DNA from: Petrimonas sulfuriphila
GTDB lineage: Bacteria > Bacteroidota > Bacteroidia > Bacteroidales > Dysgonomonadaceae
Length of the DNA: 64,000 nt
Assembly: GCF_051201015.1 (NCBI RefSeq)
Contig: NZ_JBPEHI010000007.1
Strand: one strand, 5' to 3'
How positions within the stretch are numbered: position 1 is the first letter of the stretch; every line of letters begins with the position of its first letter. Positions 8,775-16,291 of this stretch are shown here, piece after piece. The position numbers and the translations under genes were made by a program. A model generated the notes under the pieces. That model had not been told where the DNA came from and made no database searches. It saw only the letters and a list, made by a program, of their open reading frames with translations.

Positions 8775-9275
8775 TTAATTTTTGAGTAAAACTTCGTCGA
8801 TAGCCTGCTTAAAAGCATCTTTCGGTAATGCACCCTGTGCCATTTGCGGAGCTTCGTTCATCGGGACGAAAAGCAACGTCGGGATACTGCGGATTCCAAA
8901 ATCGGCAGCCAGTTCCTGCTCTGCTTCGGTATCCACTTTATAAATGTAAATCTGTCCTTCGTATTCTGCAGCCAGTTGTTCCAGTATAGGGGCTACCATT
9001 TTACACGGACCACACCAATCGGCATAAAAATCTATAATAGCGGGTTTATCACCCAGGTATTCCCATGTTTGGGAATTTTTTTCGTAGTTTGCAACTTTCG
9101 TTAGAAAATCAGCTTTTGTTAAATGAATTGTTTTAGTCATATTTGTTTTATTTAAATTAGTTTCCTGTTGAGTTACAGCTGCCTGTGGCGATGATGTTGA
9201 TTTGCCGGTGTTATTGCTGCACGCGGCAAACATAAACGATGTCACAAGTGCGGCGATAATAAGTTTAATTTTCAT
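8775..9275 (-). CDS. Thioredoxin-domain lipoprotein
   Basis: A 166-residue protein with a lipoprotein signal peptide ending in the lipobox 'MFAACSN' (Cys at about residue 19), a 40-residue polar linker and then a complete thioredoxin domain with 'FYADWCGPCKMVAPIL' and the cis-proline loop 'IRSIPTLLF'. The CGPC active site is that of reducing thioredoxins. It should be anchored in the periplasm, where it would reduce disulfides or persulfides. An internal ATG near residue 46 precedes the domain and could give a cytoplasmic form, but nothing shows that it is used. It is third in the ArsR-controlled operon. Confidence 0.88.
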   Translation of the reverse strand: MKIKLIIAALVTSFMFAACSNNTGKSTSSPQAAVTQQETNLNKTNMTKTIHLTKADFLTKVANYEKNSQTWEYLGDKPAIIDFYADWCGPCKMVAPILEQLAAEYEGQIYIYKVDTEAEQELAADFGIRSIPTLLFVPMNEAPQMAQGALPKDAFKQAIDEVLLKN

Positions 9276-9303
9276 ATTGTTGTTTGTTTTGTATATAATT
9301 TCT

Positions 9304-9528
9304 TTATTTAATGTTCTTTATCTCTTTGCCTCTACCTTCTTCTTTCTTAAAAATATCAAAAATTAGCAGTCCCAAAATGGCACCGTAAATCGTCATTCTC
9401 CACGGATTTGAAGTGATGGGACAACTGCCCGTGCCGCAGCCAACGAAATAGTAATACAGGTAACCTCCGATGGCACCAACAATGACTCCTGCAACTTTCA
9501 ATCCATGTTTTGTGAAAAATTCCTTCAT
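9304..9528 (-). CDS. Small membrane protein, DUF6132-like
   Basis: A 74-residue protein with two predicted transmembrane helices (residues about 11-30 and 45-60). The loop between them, 'GCGTGSCPITSNPW', is a cysteine-containing signature that I associate with the DUF6132 family of Bacteroidota, found beside thioredoxin, rhodanese and sulfur-handling genes. Function unknown. The two cysteines lie at the membrane face and may take part in thiol exchange with the neighbouring thioredoxin; that is inference. The gap to the arsR stop is 12 bases. Confidence 0.7.
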   Translation of the reverse strand: MKEFFTKHGLKVAGVIVGAIGGYLYYYFVGCGTGSCPITSNPWRMTIYGAILGLLIFDIFKKEEGRGKEIKNIK

Positions 9529-9540
9529 ATTTATTTTTTG

Positions 9541-9855
9541 TCAATTACAATCTATGATACAACTCAACAGTTGGATAACCCGATTGTTTCTAATGGAATA
9601 AAAACAATTTTTTCCGCTCCTGCGACAATTTAAAATACCTTTTGCACGCATGTCGGTCAGGTGATACGAAAGCAGCGATTGTTCACAATCAATAGCTTCC
9701 TGCAACTCAGATACCGATTTTTCCTTCTCGTTAGACAACAAGGTAATCACACTTAACCTGATTTCATTTGCCAAGGCTTTCAGCATGTACGCTGCCTCTT
9801 CGAATTGCGCTTTATCCACCTTTTGTTCCTTTATTTCCAGCATGCTAAACTCCAT
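9541..9855 (-). CDS. ArsR/SmtB-family transcriptional repressor
   Basis: A 104-residue winged helix-turn-helix protein, first gene of the operon. The HTH is visible in 'SVSELQEAIDCEQSLLSYHL' followed by 'TDMRAKGILNCRRSGKNCFY' (wing). It has five cysteines (57, 77, 84, 99, 103) but not the CxC of classical arsenic sensors, so the inducer may be a soft metal, reactive sulfur or oxidant. Two nearby starts are possible (9855 or 9843). A SmtB-type palindrome lies 20 bases upstream, which suggests autoregulation. The gene belongs with the downstream thiol-handling genes rather than with the main ars operon at 15.6 kb, whose operator differs. Confidence 0.87.
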   Translation of the reverse strand: MEFSMLEIKEQKVDKAQFEEAAYMLKALANEIRLSVITLLSNEKEKSVSELQEAIDCEQSLLSYHLTDMRAKGILNCRRSGKNCFYSIRNNRVIQLLSCIIDCN

Positions 9856-9875
9856 TGTTTTTTTATCAAATCAAC

Positions 9876-9895
9876 ATATGAACATATATTCATAT
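9876..9895 (-). promoter_or_regulatory. SmtB/ArsR-type palindromic operator
   Basis: ATATGAA (9876-9882) and TTCATAT (9889-9895) form a perfect 7-bp inverted repeat with 6 bases between. ATATGAAC-type palindromes are the classical binding sites of ArsR/SmtB repressors. It sits 20 bases before the arsR start, where it would overlap a weak -7 element. Confidence 0.7.
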
Positions 9896-9993
9896 ATTTT
9901 TGTTCAAAAGTAGTCCTTTTTTTTTATTCACCAACTAAATAGCAAAAAAATATTTACTTGATTTTTACAGGTTGCTCCCGACTGTATTGTACG

Positions 9994-10686
9994 TTACTTC
10001 ACTTTAAAGAAATAGGAAAGTTTCGCCTCGATGATGCGATGGGCAGAACGGTTAAAAAAGAAATTTTCTTTCGTTTTCCTGTTTTCGAAAATATCACCCA
10101 ACCCGAAATAATATCTGCCTTCGAGTTCTACATTACCCGCTCCCGTTTTCAGTTCCATTCCAACACCACCGATAAGGCCATAATCAAAACTCCTGGGCTT
10201 CAAAATGTATTGCATGCCTACTTGTGCTTCAGGATTTTCCTCTCTTTTAGCGGCAATATCGGCAGACAGGGCCTCGTTCATATGGTCAGAGCTTCCCAAC
10301 AGAAAGCCAAGTTGTGGTCCCGCGTTGATAATAAACCGGACATTATTGCCGAAGTAGATATGTGTCATAAAAGGAACCTCCAGGTAATTCAGTGTTTTGT
10401 TGTAAGAAAATCCACTTTCGGCGGGAAAATCCTCTGTCCACCCCCGCTGGGCGTAGTTCAATTCGACCATCAATCCCAGGTGTTTTTCCGAAATGTATTT
10501 TGCCGAAATGCCACCGTGAATACCCAGAGAAGATTTCTGTAAAATAGCCGGAACAAAATCAACTGTCGACATAAGTGCTCCCCCTCCCACTCCGATATAA
10601 AACTCTTTCTCAAAATCATTTTTTTGTGCAAAAACCTGCACAGAGGAAAGGATAAACAACAAAATTCCCGGCAACAAACGTTTCAT
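9994..10686 (-). CDS. PorT-family outer-membrane beta-barrel protein
   Basis: A 230-residue protein with a signal peptide (cleavage after 'SSVQVFAQ') followed by alternating beta-strand pattern: 'FYIGVGGGALMS', 'LGLMVELNYAQRG', 'FIINAGPQLGFLLG', 'LIGGVGMELKTGAG', ending 'IIEAKLSYFFKVK'. This is the pattern of the eight-stranded PorT/OMP_b-brl_2 family of Bacteroidota. It starts on the base after the stop codon of the LysM gene, so the two are translated from one mRNA and probably act together at the outer membrane. The role is not known; PorT itself belongs to type IX secretion, but most family members do not. Confidence 0.82.
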   Translation of the reverse strand: MKRLLPGILLFILSSVQVFAQKNDFEKEFYIGVGGGALMSTVDFVPAILQKSSLGIHGGISAKYISEKHLGLMVELNYAQRGWTEDFPAESGFSYNKTLNYLEVPFMTHIYFGNNVRFIINAGPQLGFLLGSSDHMNEALSADIAAKREENPEAQVGMQYILKPRSFDYGLIGGVGMELKTGAGNVELEGRYYFGLGDIFENRKTKENFFFNRSAHRIIEAKLSYFFKVK

Positions 10687-12678
10687 TTAGCGGCTTTTAT
10701 TGATTTTGTGTACAACGTTTCCTGCATCGTAATGAATAAGATACAATCCGGTGTTAATGAACCCTCCCCAGTTATTGACCCGATCAAATTTGAAAGAAAA
10801 CTGGAGTGAATTCGACGGTATCCGGTTTATTCGTTGTTCGAAATTTGTTCCATAACGATAAACAGCATTCAGGAAAAACATTCCGGTATCGTATCCAAAC
10901 ATACCGTATTTGGGATAAGTATTGATCAGGTCACGGCCATACCACAACTTAAAGTTTTCAGCGAATTGCCGGGTTTCCACATCCTGTTCATCCACATAAA
11001 ACGATGTATAAAAATATGTTCCGTACTGGTGAAACAATTTTTTCATCTCTGTACTGTATGTCTGCCACTCCGGGTATCCGAACAGCCGCGTTATAACTCC
11101 CTGGCGAGCCTGATGTACTTGTGTGAGGGCAGCGGTAATTTCTCGCAACGAACCCGAATCTCCGGTAGAGGGAACAATTACATTTTCTCCATTGCTATGA
11201 AGTAACGGCAACATGTCCGTTGAAAGGTTTGATGTGAGGGAAAGTTCCTGATAGCGAATATTTCTCCGCCTCAAGTCCGCTTTTAGGGTAGAGAGAAACT
11301 CGGCTTTATCGGATCGTCCGGGAGCATTCACAATAACTACGTTAGCATTCCTGAATGTTTCCATAAAGACTCCGGATGCCTTGGAATAAAAATAAGACTG
11401 AGGCGAATTTACCTGAAATACATGGTTGTTGTTCTGAACCTCACTGTTTTTCGAAGAAAAGGGAATGATGTATTTGATGTTGTGCTTTTTAGAAAAATTG
11501 GATATAAGGCTGATCTGATCATCCGTCATGCCCCCAATCAAAAGATGAAGTGATTCCATTTCCAGAGTTCCCAGTAAGCTTTCTAGCTTTGCCCTGCTGC
11601 CGATTTCAAAAACATACACTTCGATGTTGGCCCCCTCTTTTTTCATTTTCTCCACAGCCAACAGAAAACCTTCATAATACTCCTGCAATCGTAGGTGCTG
11701 TCCACCTGATTTGTCCAGGAAAGGAAGGAGAAGGCCCACCCTGATCACGTCTGTCTTTTGCGTTTCATTGCTCAGGCTGAGTAACCGGTTTGCCTCAATT
11801 TCTCTCGTGCGGGCATTTTCATCCAACCGGGAAACTTTGACAGGAACAATTAACTCCATATTTGTTTTCAGCCCTGCAACAAGTATGGGATTTGCTTTTT
11901 CAATTGATTCAACAGGAACATCGTAAGCCTGCGAAATAGAATAGAGTGTTTCTCCCCTTTTTACTTTATGCGTCACGTTTTGAGTCTGTTGCTCATACGG
12001 AATAAAATCTGCCTGCATCTGATAGAAAGGAACCCGGATGGTTTTCCCTATTTGGAATGTTTCTACGGACAAGCCGGTATTAGCGGCGATCAGGTCTTCC
12101 GGTTTTAACGAATATGTCCTTGAAACCGAATAAAGCGTTTCTTTCGGGAGAATCGTATGGTAGCGGTAATTTTCACGGGTAGACGAAAGTGATCTTTGCT
12201 GCGGCACAACGATAACCTGTCCTTCGGCAATATTTTCTGTCAGCCCTGAATTGTTACGGATAATTTCGTCAACACTCGTGTTGTACATCTGTGCAATACC
12301 ATACAGGGTTTCTCCCCGGGCTATAGTATGTCGGAAAGTGTGATTTTGGTCAAGAGGGGGTTGCTGGCCGGATTGGGTTAGTGGAGCGGAAACGGTTGAG
12401 GCCGTTAAGCCCTCTCGAACCGGAATCAGCAGCTCCTGGCCATTTTTCAATCCTGAACCTGCTGTAGGATTATGCTTTAGAATTTCGTCTACCGTAACAT
12501 TGAAAGTCCGTGAAATGGCCAGTAACCCTTCACCCGATTTAACTTTATACTTATAAAAGGGTTGCCCGTTTGTAGTGATTTTTTCAAGTGCAGGTATTTG
12601 GGCACCACTAATCGCCGTAAAGAAGGCAGCAAAAAGGATGACCAACACTATTTTTCTCATTCCGAGTGACGTATGCAT
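10687..12678 (-). CDS. LysM repeats fused to a periplasmic-binding-like domain
   Basis: A 663-residue exported protein. The signal peptide begins at 12678 or, more compactly, at an internal ATG at 12660 ('MRKIVLVILFAAFFTAI'). Four LysM repeats follow, near residues 40-85 ('YKVKSGEGLLAISRTF'), 108-152 ('ARGETLYGIAQMYNTS'), 170-214 ('LPKETLYSVSRTYSL') and 234-278 ('VKRGETLYSISQAYDV'). LysM binds peptidoglycan glycan chains. From about residue 310 to the end there is a type-1 periplasmic-binding fold like the Leu/Ile/Val-binding or LpoA-type proteins ('VGLLLPFLDKSGGQ', 'LLIGGMTDDQISLISNF'). It could sense a small molecule at the cell wall or regulate wall synthesis; the PorT-like barrel gene abuts it. 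Confidence 0.85.
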   Translation of the reverse strand: MHTSLGMRKIVLVILFAAFFTAISGAQIPALEKITTNGQPFYKYKVKSGEGLLAISRTFNVTVDEILKHNPTAGSGLKNGQELLIPVREGLTASTVSAPLTQSGQQPPLDQNHTFRHTIARGETLYGIAQMYNTSVDEIIRNNSGLTENIAEGQVIVVPQQRSLSSTRENYRYHTILPKETLYSVSRTYSLKPEDLIAANTGLSVETFQIGKTIRVPFYQMQADFIPYEQQTQNVTHKVKRGETLYSISQAYDVPVESIEKANPILVAGLKTNMELIVPVKVSRLDENARTREIEANRLLSLSNETQKTDVIRVGLLLPFLDKSGGQHLRLQEYYEGFLLAVEKMKKEGANIEVYVFEIGSRAKLESLLGTLEMESLHLLIGGMTDDQISLISNFSKKHNIKYIIPFSSKNSEVQNNNHVFQVNSPQSYFYSKASGVFMETFRNANVVIVNAPGRSDKAEFLSTLKADLRRRNIRYQELSLTSNLSTDMLPLLHSNGENVIVPSTGDSGSLREITAALTQVHQARQGVITRLFGYPEWQTYSTEMKKLFHQYGTYFYTSFYVDEQDVETRQFAENFKLWYGRDLINTYPKYGMFGYDTGMFFLNAVYRYGTNFEQRINRIPSNSLQFSFKFDRVNNWGGFINTGLYLIHYDAGNVVHKINKSR

Positions 12679-12718
12679 TCCGTTTGTTTTAAATTTTCCA
12701 ATAAAAACTAGTAAAGGG

Positions 12719-12726
12719 CAAAATTA
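12719..12726 (-). promoter_or_regulatory. Predicted -7 box of the LysM-PorT operon
   Basis: TAATTTTG on the minus strand fits TAnnTTTG and lies about 40 bases before the LysM start. No clear -33 element. Confidence 0.45.
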
Positions 12727-12780
12727 CAAATAATAATTATTTATGTGTCTTCGCTTGTGTTAATTAAAGTGATAACAACT

Positions 12781-13071
12781 TTATCGGCGATTCTGTTCTT
12801 GAGGATTGATTTTTCCTTCGTCACGGTATTGTTGGTAAAGTTTACTGAATTTTTCCCCTTTCCGGTGCGACTCGTACTTTTTAATGATTATCTGTGATTT
12901 TCTGTACAGCTTTTCTGCTTCTTCCAACTTCAACTGGCTGGTCTTTTCAATGGATTTATTGGTAAAGGTAGCCGCCTTCTTTGCATCGGAATTCACACTG
13001 TCACAAGAAACCGCAAACATAACAAATGCAGGCAAGATAAGTATTGAAAAAAAATGTTGAACTTTGTTCAT
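12781..13071 (-). CDS. Small hypothetical lipoprotein
   Basis: A 96-residue protein with a lipoprotein leader ending in 'FAVSCDS' (Cys at about 23), then a charged helical stretch rich in Lys and Glu ('LEEAEKLYRKSQIIIKKYES') likely to be coiled coil. No known family is recognised. It follows dnaB by 22 bases on the same strand and may share its transcript. Being lipid-anchored it would sit at the inner or outer membrane facing the periplasm. Confidence 0.72.
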   Translation of the reverse strand: MNKVQHFFSILILPAFVMFAVSCDSVNSDAKKAATFTNKSIEKTSQLKLEEAEKLYRKSQIIIKKYESHRKGEKFSKLYQQYRDEGKINPQEQNRR

Positions 13072-13093
13072 TGTTATTTCATTCTTGAATTTT

Positions 13094-14641
13094 TTAAAAA
13101 GGGAGTTCTTCTTTTCTGTTTTCGGTCATGAAATCGGTCGAAGTCATCTCGGGAACAGCCTCTGACTCTCTGTCAGATTGCCTTGAATTCATCCTTGAAG
13201 TGCGTTCAATGTAGTTGGTTCTTTTTCGGCTGGTGTTATGATCGTCCAGGTTTTCGAACCGGGCATATTCATTATCAAAACGCATGGTAGCAATACCTGT
13301 CGGCCCGTTACGGTGTTTTGCCACAATTATTTCTGCCATACCGATGAGTGAGTTTCCACTTTCATCCTCCGTAATCCGATAGTATTCAGGCCGGTGAATA
13401 AAACAAACCAGGTCAGCGTCCTGTTCAATGGCTCCCGACTCACGCAGGTCGGCAAGCTGCGGACGTTTTCCTTCGTTACCCTGGCGGCTCTCCACACCAC
13501 GATTTAATTGCGACAACGCAATTATGGGAATGTTCAACTCCTTTGCCAAACCTTTCAGCGACCGGGATATCATGCTGACCTCCTGCTCACGACTACCAAA
13601 ACTCATCCCGCTGGCATTCATCAGCTGCAAATAGTCAATGACCAGAATCTTCACATTATGCTCACGCACCAGTCGACGGGCCTTGGTTCGCAATTCAAAC
13701 ACCGATAAACTGGGGGTATCATCAATAAATATCGGTGCATCGTAAAGTTCTTTAATTTTAATATCCAGCCGATCCCACTCGTCTTGCGACAACCTTCCGC
13801 TCTTGATGCTTTCACCCTTTATCTGGCAAACATTCACAATCAAACGGTTTACCAGTTGTACATTGGACATCTCAAGCGAGAAAAAACCCACAGGATGTTC
13901 GAAATTGATGGCTATATTCTTCGCCATGGAAAGCACAAAAGCCGTTTTTCCCATGGCGGGCCGGGCGGCAATAATGATAAGGTCGGAATTTTGCCATCCC
14001 ATGGTCAGCTTGTCCAATTGGTTAAATCCGGTAGGAATACCGCTCATCCCATCTTTTCGGTTTGCAGCGAGTTGAATAATCTTCATCGCTTCCTTGATAA
14101 CGGGATTAATCTGAATAACATCTTTTTTTACGTTTCGCTGTGAAATTTCGAAAAGGCGTCCTTCCGTCTCCTGCATCAAATCATCCACATCAATGGTTTC
14201 ATCAAAAGCCTGCTGCGTCACTTCAGAAGAAAATGAAATCAATTCCCGGGCCAAGTATTTTTGGGCAATAATCCGGGAATGGTATTCGATATGCGCTGCT
14301 GATGCAACCTTTTCAGATAACTCGGCAATATAGACTGCTCCCCCGGCAGATTGAAGTTCACCCCGCCGTTTTAATTCTTCCACGACGGTGAGGACATCCA
14401 CCGGTTTTTGCTGAACTGCCAAGCCTTGGATGGCTCCGAAGATTATGTTGTGAACGGGATTGTAAAAACTTTCGGGTTTTAATATATCGCTCACCACTGA
14501 ATAAGCATCTTTTTCAAGCATCAATGCTCCCAACACTGCTTCTTCCAGTTCCGGTACTTGCGGCGGTAATTTTCCGATTTCGGGTACAATGACAGTTTTT
14601 TCGATGATTTTTGTGTTTCTTTGTCGCTTCTGTTTCTCCAT
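13094..14641 (-). CDS. dnaB: Replicative DNA helicase DnaB
   Basis: A 515-residue hexameric helicase that unwinds DNA at the replication fork. The N-terminal primase-interacting domain contains 'PELEEAVLGALMLEKDAY' and the C-terminal RecA-like motor shows the P-loop 'ARPAMGKTAFVLSMA', Walker B 'ILVIDYLQLM', and 'SQLNRGVESR' (motif H4). I place the start at 14641 ('MEKQKRQRN'); another ATG at 14665 is also possible. The last 60 residues are polar and unconserved. The promoter lies about 35 bases upstream. No intein or phage-type features, so this is the chromosomal helicase. Confidence 0.95.
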   Translation of the reverse strand: MEKQKRQRNTKIIEKTVIVPEIGKLPPQVPELEEAVLGALMLEKDAYSVVSDILKPESFYNPVHNIIFGAIQGLAVQQKPVDVLTVVEELKRRGELQSAGGAVYIAELSEKVASAAHIEYHSRIIAQKYLARELISFSSEVTQQAFDETIDVDDLMQETEGRLFEISQRNVKKDVIQINPVIKEAMKIIQLAANRKDGMSGIPTGFNQLDKLTMGWQNSDLIIIAARPAMGKTAFVLSMAKNIAINFEHPVGFFSLEMSNVQLVNRLIVNVCQIKGESIKSGRLSQDEWDRLDIKIKELYDAPIFIDDTPSLSVFELRTKARRLVREHNVKILVIDYLQLMNASGMSFGSREQEVSMISRSLKGLAKELNIPIIALSQLNRGVESRQGNEGKRPQLADLRESGAIEQDADLVCFIHRPEYYRITEDESGNSLIGMAEIIVAKHRNGPTGIATMRFDNEYARFENLDDHNTSRKRTNYIERTSRMNSRQSDRESEAVPEMTSTDFMTENRKEELPF

Positions 14642-14673
14642 TTTGTTATACAAGATCTTTTCCAAAAAGACTT

Positions 14674-14705
14674 CAAAGTTATCCCGTAAATTTTAAACAT
14701 CCCAA
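14674..14705 (-). promoter_or_regulatory. Predicted dnaB promoter
   Basis: On the minus strand TTG at 14703-14705, a 21-base spacer and TAACTTTG at 14674-14681 (matches TAnnTTTG). Confidence 0.55.
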
Positions 14706-14772
14706 TTTTTGGCGTTTTTATTATGATGAGTTTATCAACAAAATATGTTGAAAACTTTTTTGACGCCTCACA

Positions 14773-14826
14773 ATATAGATCAAATCTATATCAAAAACTT
14801 TTTTATATTATTTTTGTTATATAGAT
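14773..14826 (+). promoter_or_regulatory. Operator-like ATATAGAT repeats around a -7 box
   Basis: ATATAGAT (14773-14780) and ATCTATAT (14784-14791) form a perfect 8-bp inverted repeat with a 3-base centre. A -7 box TATTTTTG lies at 14809-14816 and a third copy, ATATAGAT, at 14819-14826 lies just after it. This places two half-sites before and one after the promoter core of the nitroreductase gene, a layout expected for repression by an unlinked regulator. Confidence 0.6.
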
Positions 14827-14853
14827 ACAACATAAAAAACATAAAATTGAAAT

Positions 14854-15462
14854 ATGAAAAATAAAAGTTTGCAAGATTCAATCCAAGATAGAAGGACCTA
14901 TTATCAATTGAGCAATGAATCACCCGTTTCGGACGAAGAAATACAGAAAATCATTGAACATGTGGCCTATTGGGCCCCATCGCCTTTCAATTCGCAATCG
15001 GCGAGAATGGTATTACTTCTGGGTGAAAATCATAAAAAATTATGGGAACTCACCAAAGCTGAGTTAAAAAAGATAAGCCATTCGGAGGAGGCATGGAAAA
15101 AAACCGAAGAAAAAGTGAACGGCTCTTTTCTTGCAGGGTACGGTACGGTACTCTTTTTCGAAGACATGTCTGTGGTTAAAGGCTTAAAAGGTAACATGCC
15201 CTCATACAGCGAAAAGTTTGCGCAATGGAGCGAGCATTCTACCGCTATAAACCAAATACTGGTTTGGATGGCGTTGGAGAATGAAGGGTTTGGGGCGTCG
15301 TTGCAACATTACAATCCGCTTATCGATGAAGGGATTCAAAAAGAATGGGGCATTAGCCAAGACTGGAAACTTGTCGCACAAATGCCTTTTGGCACTCCCT
15401 CAGCGGAACCGGGTGAAAAAACGCACGAACCGTTGGAAAAACGCGTATTGGTCTTTAAGTGA
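14854..15462 (+). CDS. Nitroreductase family protein (YdgI/Frm2-like)
   Basis: A 202-residue flavoprotein of the nitroreductase superfamily. 'IQDRRTYYQLSNESPVSDEE' at the start corresponds to the FMN phosphate-binding arginines, 'YWAPSPFNSQSARMVLLLG' is the FMN-contact segment, and 'GFGASLQHYNP' with 'QMPFGTPSAEPGEKTHEPLE' are typical of the branch that includes yeast Frm2/Hbn1. These are cytoplasmic NAD(P)H-dependent oxidoreductases linked to oxidative or lipid stress. It is a single-gene unit with its own regulated-looking promoter and a strong terminator. It lies next to, but outside, the ars operon. Confidence 0.86.
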   Translation: MKNKSLQDSIQDRRTYYQLSNESPVSDEEIQKIIEHVAYWAPSPFNSQSARMVLLLGENHKKLWELTKAELKKISHSEEAWKKTEEKVNGSFLAGYGTVLFFEDMSVVKGLKGNMPSYSEKFAQWSEHSTAINQILVWMALENEGFGASLQHYNPLIDEGIQKEWGISQDWKLVAQMPFGTPSAEPGEKTHEPLEKRVLVFK

Positions 15463-15486
15463 TTTTCGTTACCGGAAAACTTATAC

Positions 15487-15523
15487 GAGGGTGTATCACA
15501 ATGTGATTTCACCCTCATTTTTT
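15487..15523 (+). terminator. Rho-independent terminator after the nitroreductase gene
   Basis: GAGGGTG (15487-15493) pairs with CACCCTC (15510-15516), extended inside by ATCACA/TGTGAT, and is followed by ATTTTTT. It isolates the nitroreductase gene from the ars operon. Confidence 0.85.
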
Positions 15524-15613
15524 ATAAGGAAACCTATCTGAGAACAAATATCCAAATATTCATCTCTCCGGAGGTTGGTGTTTTAAAACAGCCTCTTTTT
15601 TTTTAAAAAAAAA

Positions 15614-15651
15614 TTTGCAAATATACATTTTGTTCGTACTTTTGCGAACAA
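15614..15651 (+). promoter_or_regulatory. ars operon promoter with operator over the -7 box
   Basis: TTTG (15614-15617), a 19-base spacer and TACTTTTG (15637-15644) form a textbook Bacteroidota promoter. A perfect inverted repeat TTGTTCG (15630-15636) / CGAACAA (15645-15651) flanks the 8-base -7 box with no base to spare. A repressor bound to the palindrome would cover the core promoter. The ATG of arsR follows 9 bases later. Confidence 0.8.
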
Positions 15652-15660
15652 CAAATTGCT

Positions 15661-15984
15661 ATGGTTAAGAAAAAAGAGAGTGCCCAACAAGCAACAGACA
15701 AACAAATTGCAGCATTCGCTAAAGCGCTGGGACATCCTACCCGGGTGGCGATCATCCAGTTTTTGCTGTCGCAGGAGTCGTGTTATTTCGGCGATATCCA
15801 CGATGTGTTTCCCAATGCCAAGGCAACCGTATCGCAACACCTGAAAGAGTTGAAAAACGCCGGGCTTATTCAGGGTGAAATTGAAACTCCCAAAGTGAAG
15901 TATTGCATCAACAAAGAGAACTGGGAAATTGCCCGCAACCTGTTTGGAAACTTTTTCGCATCGGAAATCAAAAATAATTGCTAA
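15661..15984 (+). CDS. arsR: ArsR-family arsenic-responsive repressor
   Basis: A 107-residue winged helix protein. 'FAKALGHPTRVAIIQFLLSQ' is the family start, and 'AKATVSQHLKELKNAGLIQG' is the recognition helix. The E. coli arsenic site CxCxxC is replaced by 'ESCYFGDI' with one cysteine (41); further cysteines are at 82 and 107. A three-cysteine site formed from these would have to cross sheet and C-terminus or the dimer interface. First gene of the ars operon, 9 bases behind its operator, so it is autoregulated. Repression is presumably lifted by As(III) or a methylated or aromatic trivalent arsenical. Confidence 0.92.
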   Translation: MVKKKESAQQATDKQIAAFAKALGHPTRVAIIQFLLSQESCYFGDIHDVFPNAKATVSQHLKELKNAGLIQGEIETPKVKYCINKENWEIARNLFGNFFASEIKNNC

Positions 15985-16002
15985 AAATTTTTTACAAACA
16001 AT

Positions 16003-16020
16003 GTTCGTTGTTTGACGAAC
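16003..16020 (+). promoter_or_regulatory. Second ars operator, between arsR and arsE-like gene
   Basis: GTTCG (16003-16007) / CGAAC (16016-16020) with an 8-base spacer repeats the core and spacing of the operator at 15630-15651. The spacer TTGTTTGA contains TTTG but only a poor -7 match. It may be an internal operator controlling a second start of transcription 34 bases before the next gene. Confidence 0.6.
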
Positions 16021-16053
16021 TATAAACAATAAAATCAATAAAATACAGAAATT

Positions 16054-16287
16054 ATGGAAATTAAAATTTTAGGAACAGGATGTCCAAGTTGCAAAACACT
16101 GTACGAAACTACAAAACAAGCGGTAATTGAACTTGGTATTGAGGCTAATGTGGTAAAAGAAGAGGACATGGTAAAAATTATGCAGTACAATGTGTTCTCC
16201 GTTCCGGCATTGGTTATCAACGAAAAAGTGGTATCGTCAGGAAAAAAATTATCACTCGAACAAGTAAAAAATCTATTGAAAAAGTAG
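16054..16287 (+). CDS. Small thioredoxin-like protein, ArsE-like
   Basis: A 77-residue cytoplasmic protein of the small redox-active disulfide type, with 'ILGTGCPSCKTLYETTK' (CPSC) at the N-terminus and the cis-proline loop 'NVFSVPALVINEKVV'. In known ArsEFG systems a small thioredoxin-like ArsE acts with ArsF to reduce nitro-aromatic arsenicals ahead of export by ArsG; the gene order here (arsR, this gene, arsF, arsG) agrees. It could equally serve as reductant for the LMW-type ArsC further down. It ends 4 bases before arsF. Confidence 0.82.
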   Translation: MEIKILGTGCPSCKTLYETTKQAVIELGIEANVVKEEDMVKIMQYNVFSVPALVINEKVVSSGKKLSLEQVKNLLKK

Positions 16288-16291
16288 CGCA

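Noticed and set aside
9958..10542. 194-codon rightward open frame
   Set aside because: It lies wholly antisense to the PorT-like barrel gene, which has signal peptide and strand pattern; the frame itself has no protein features.
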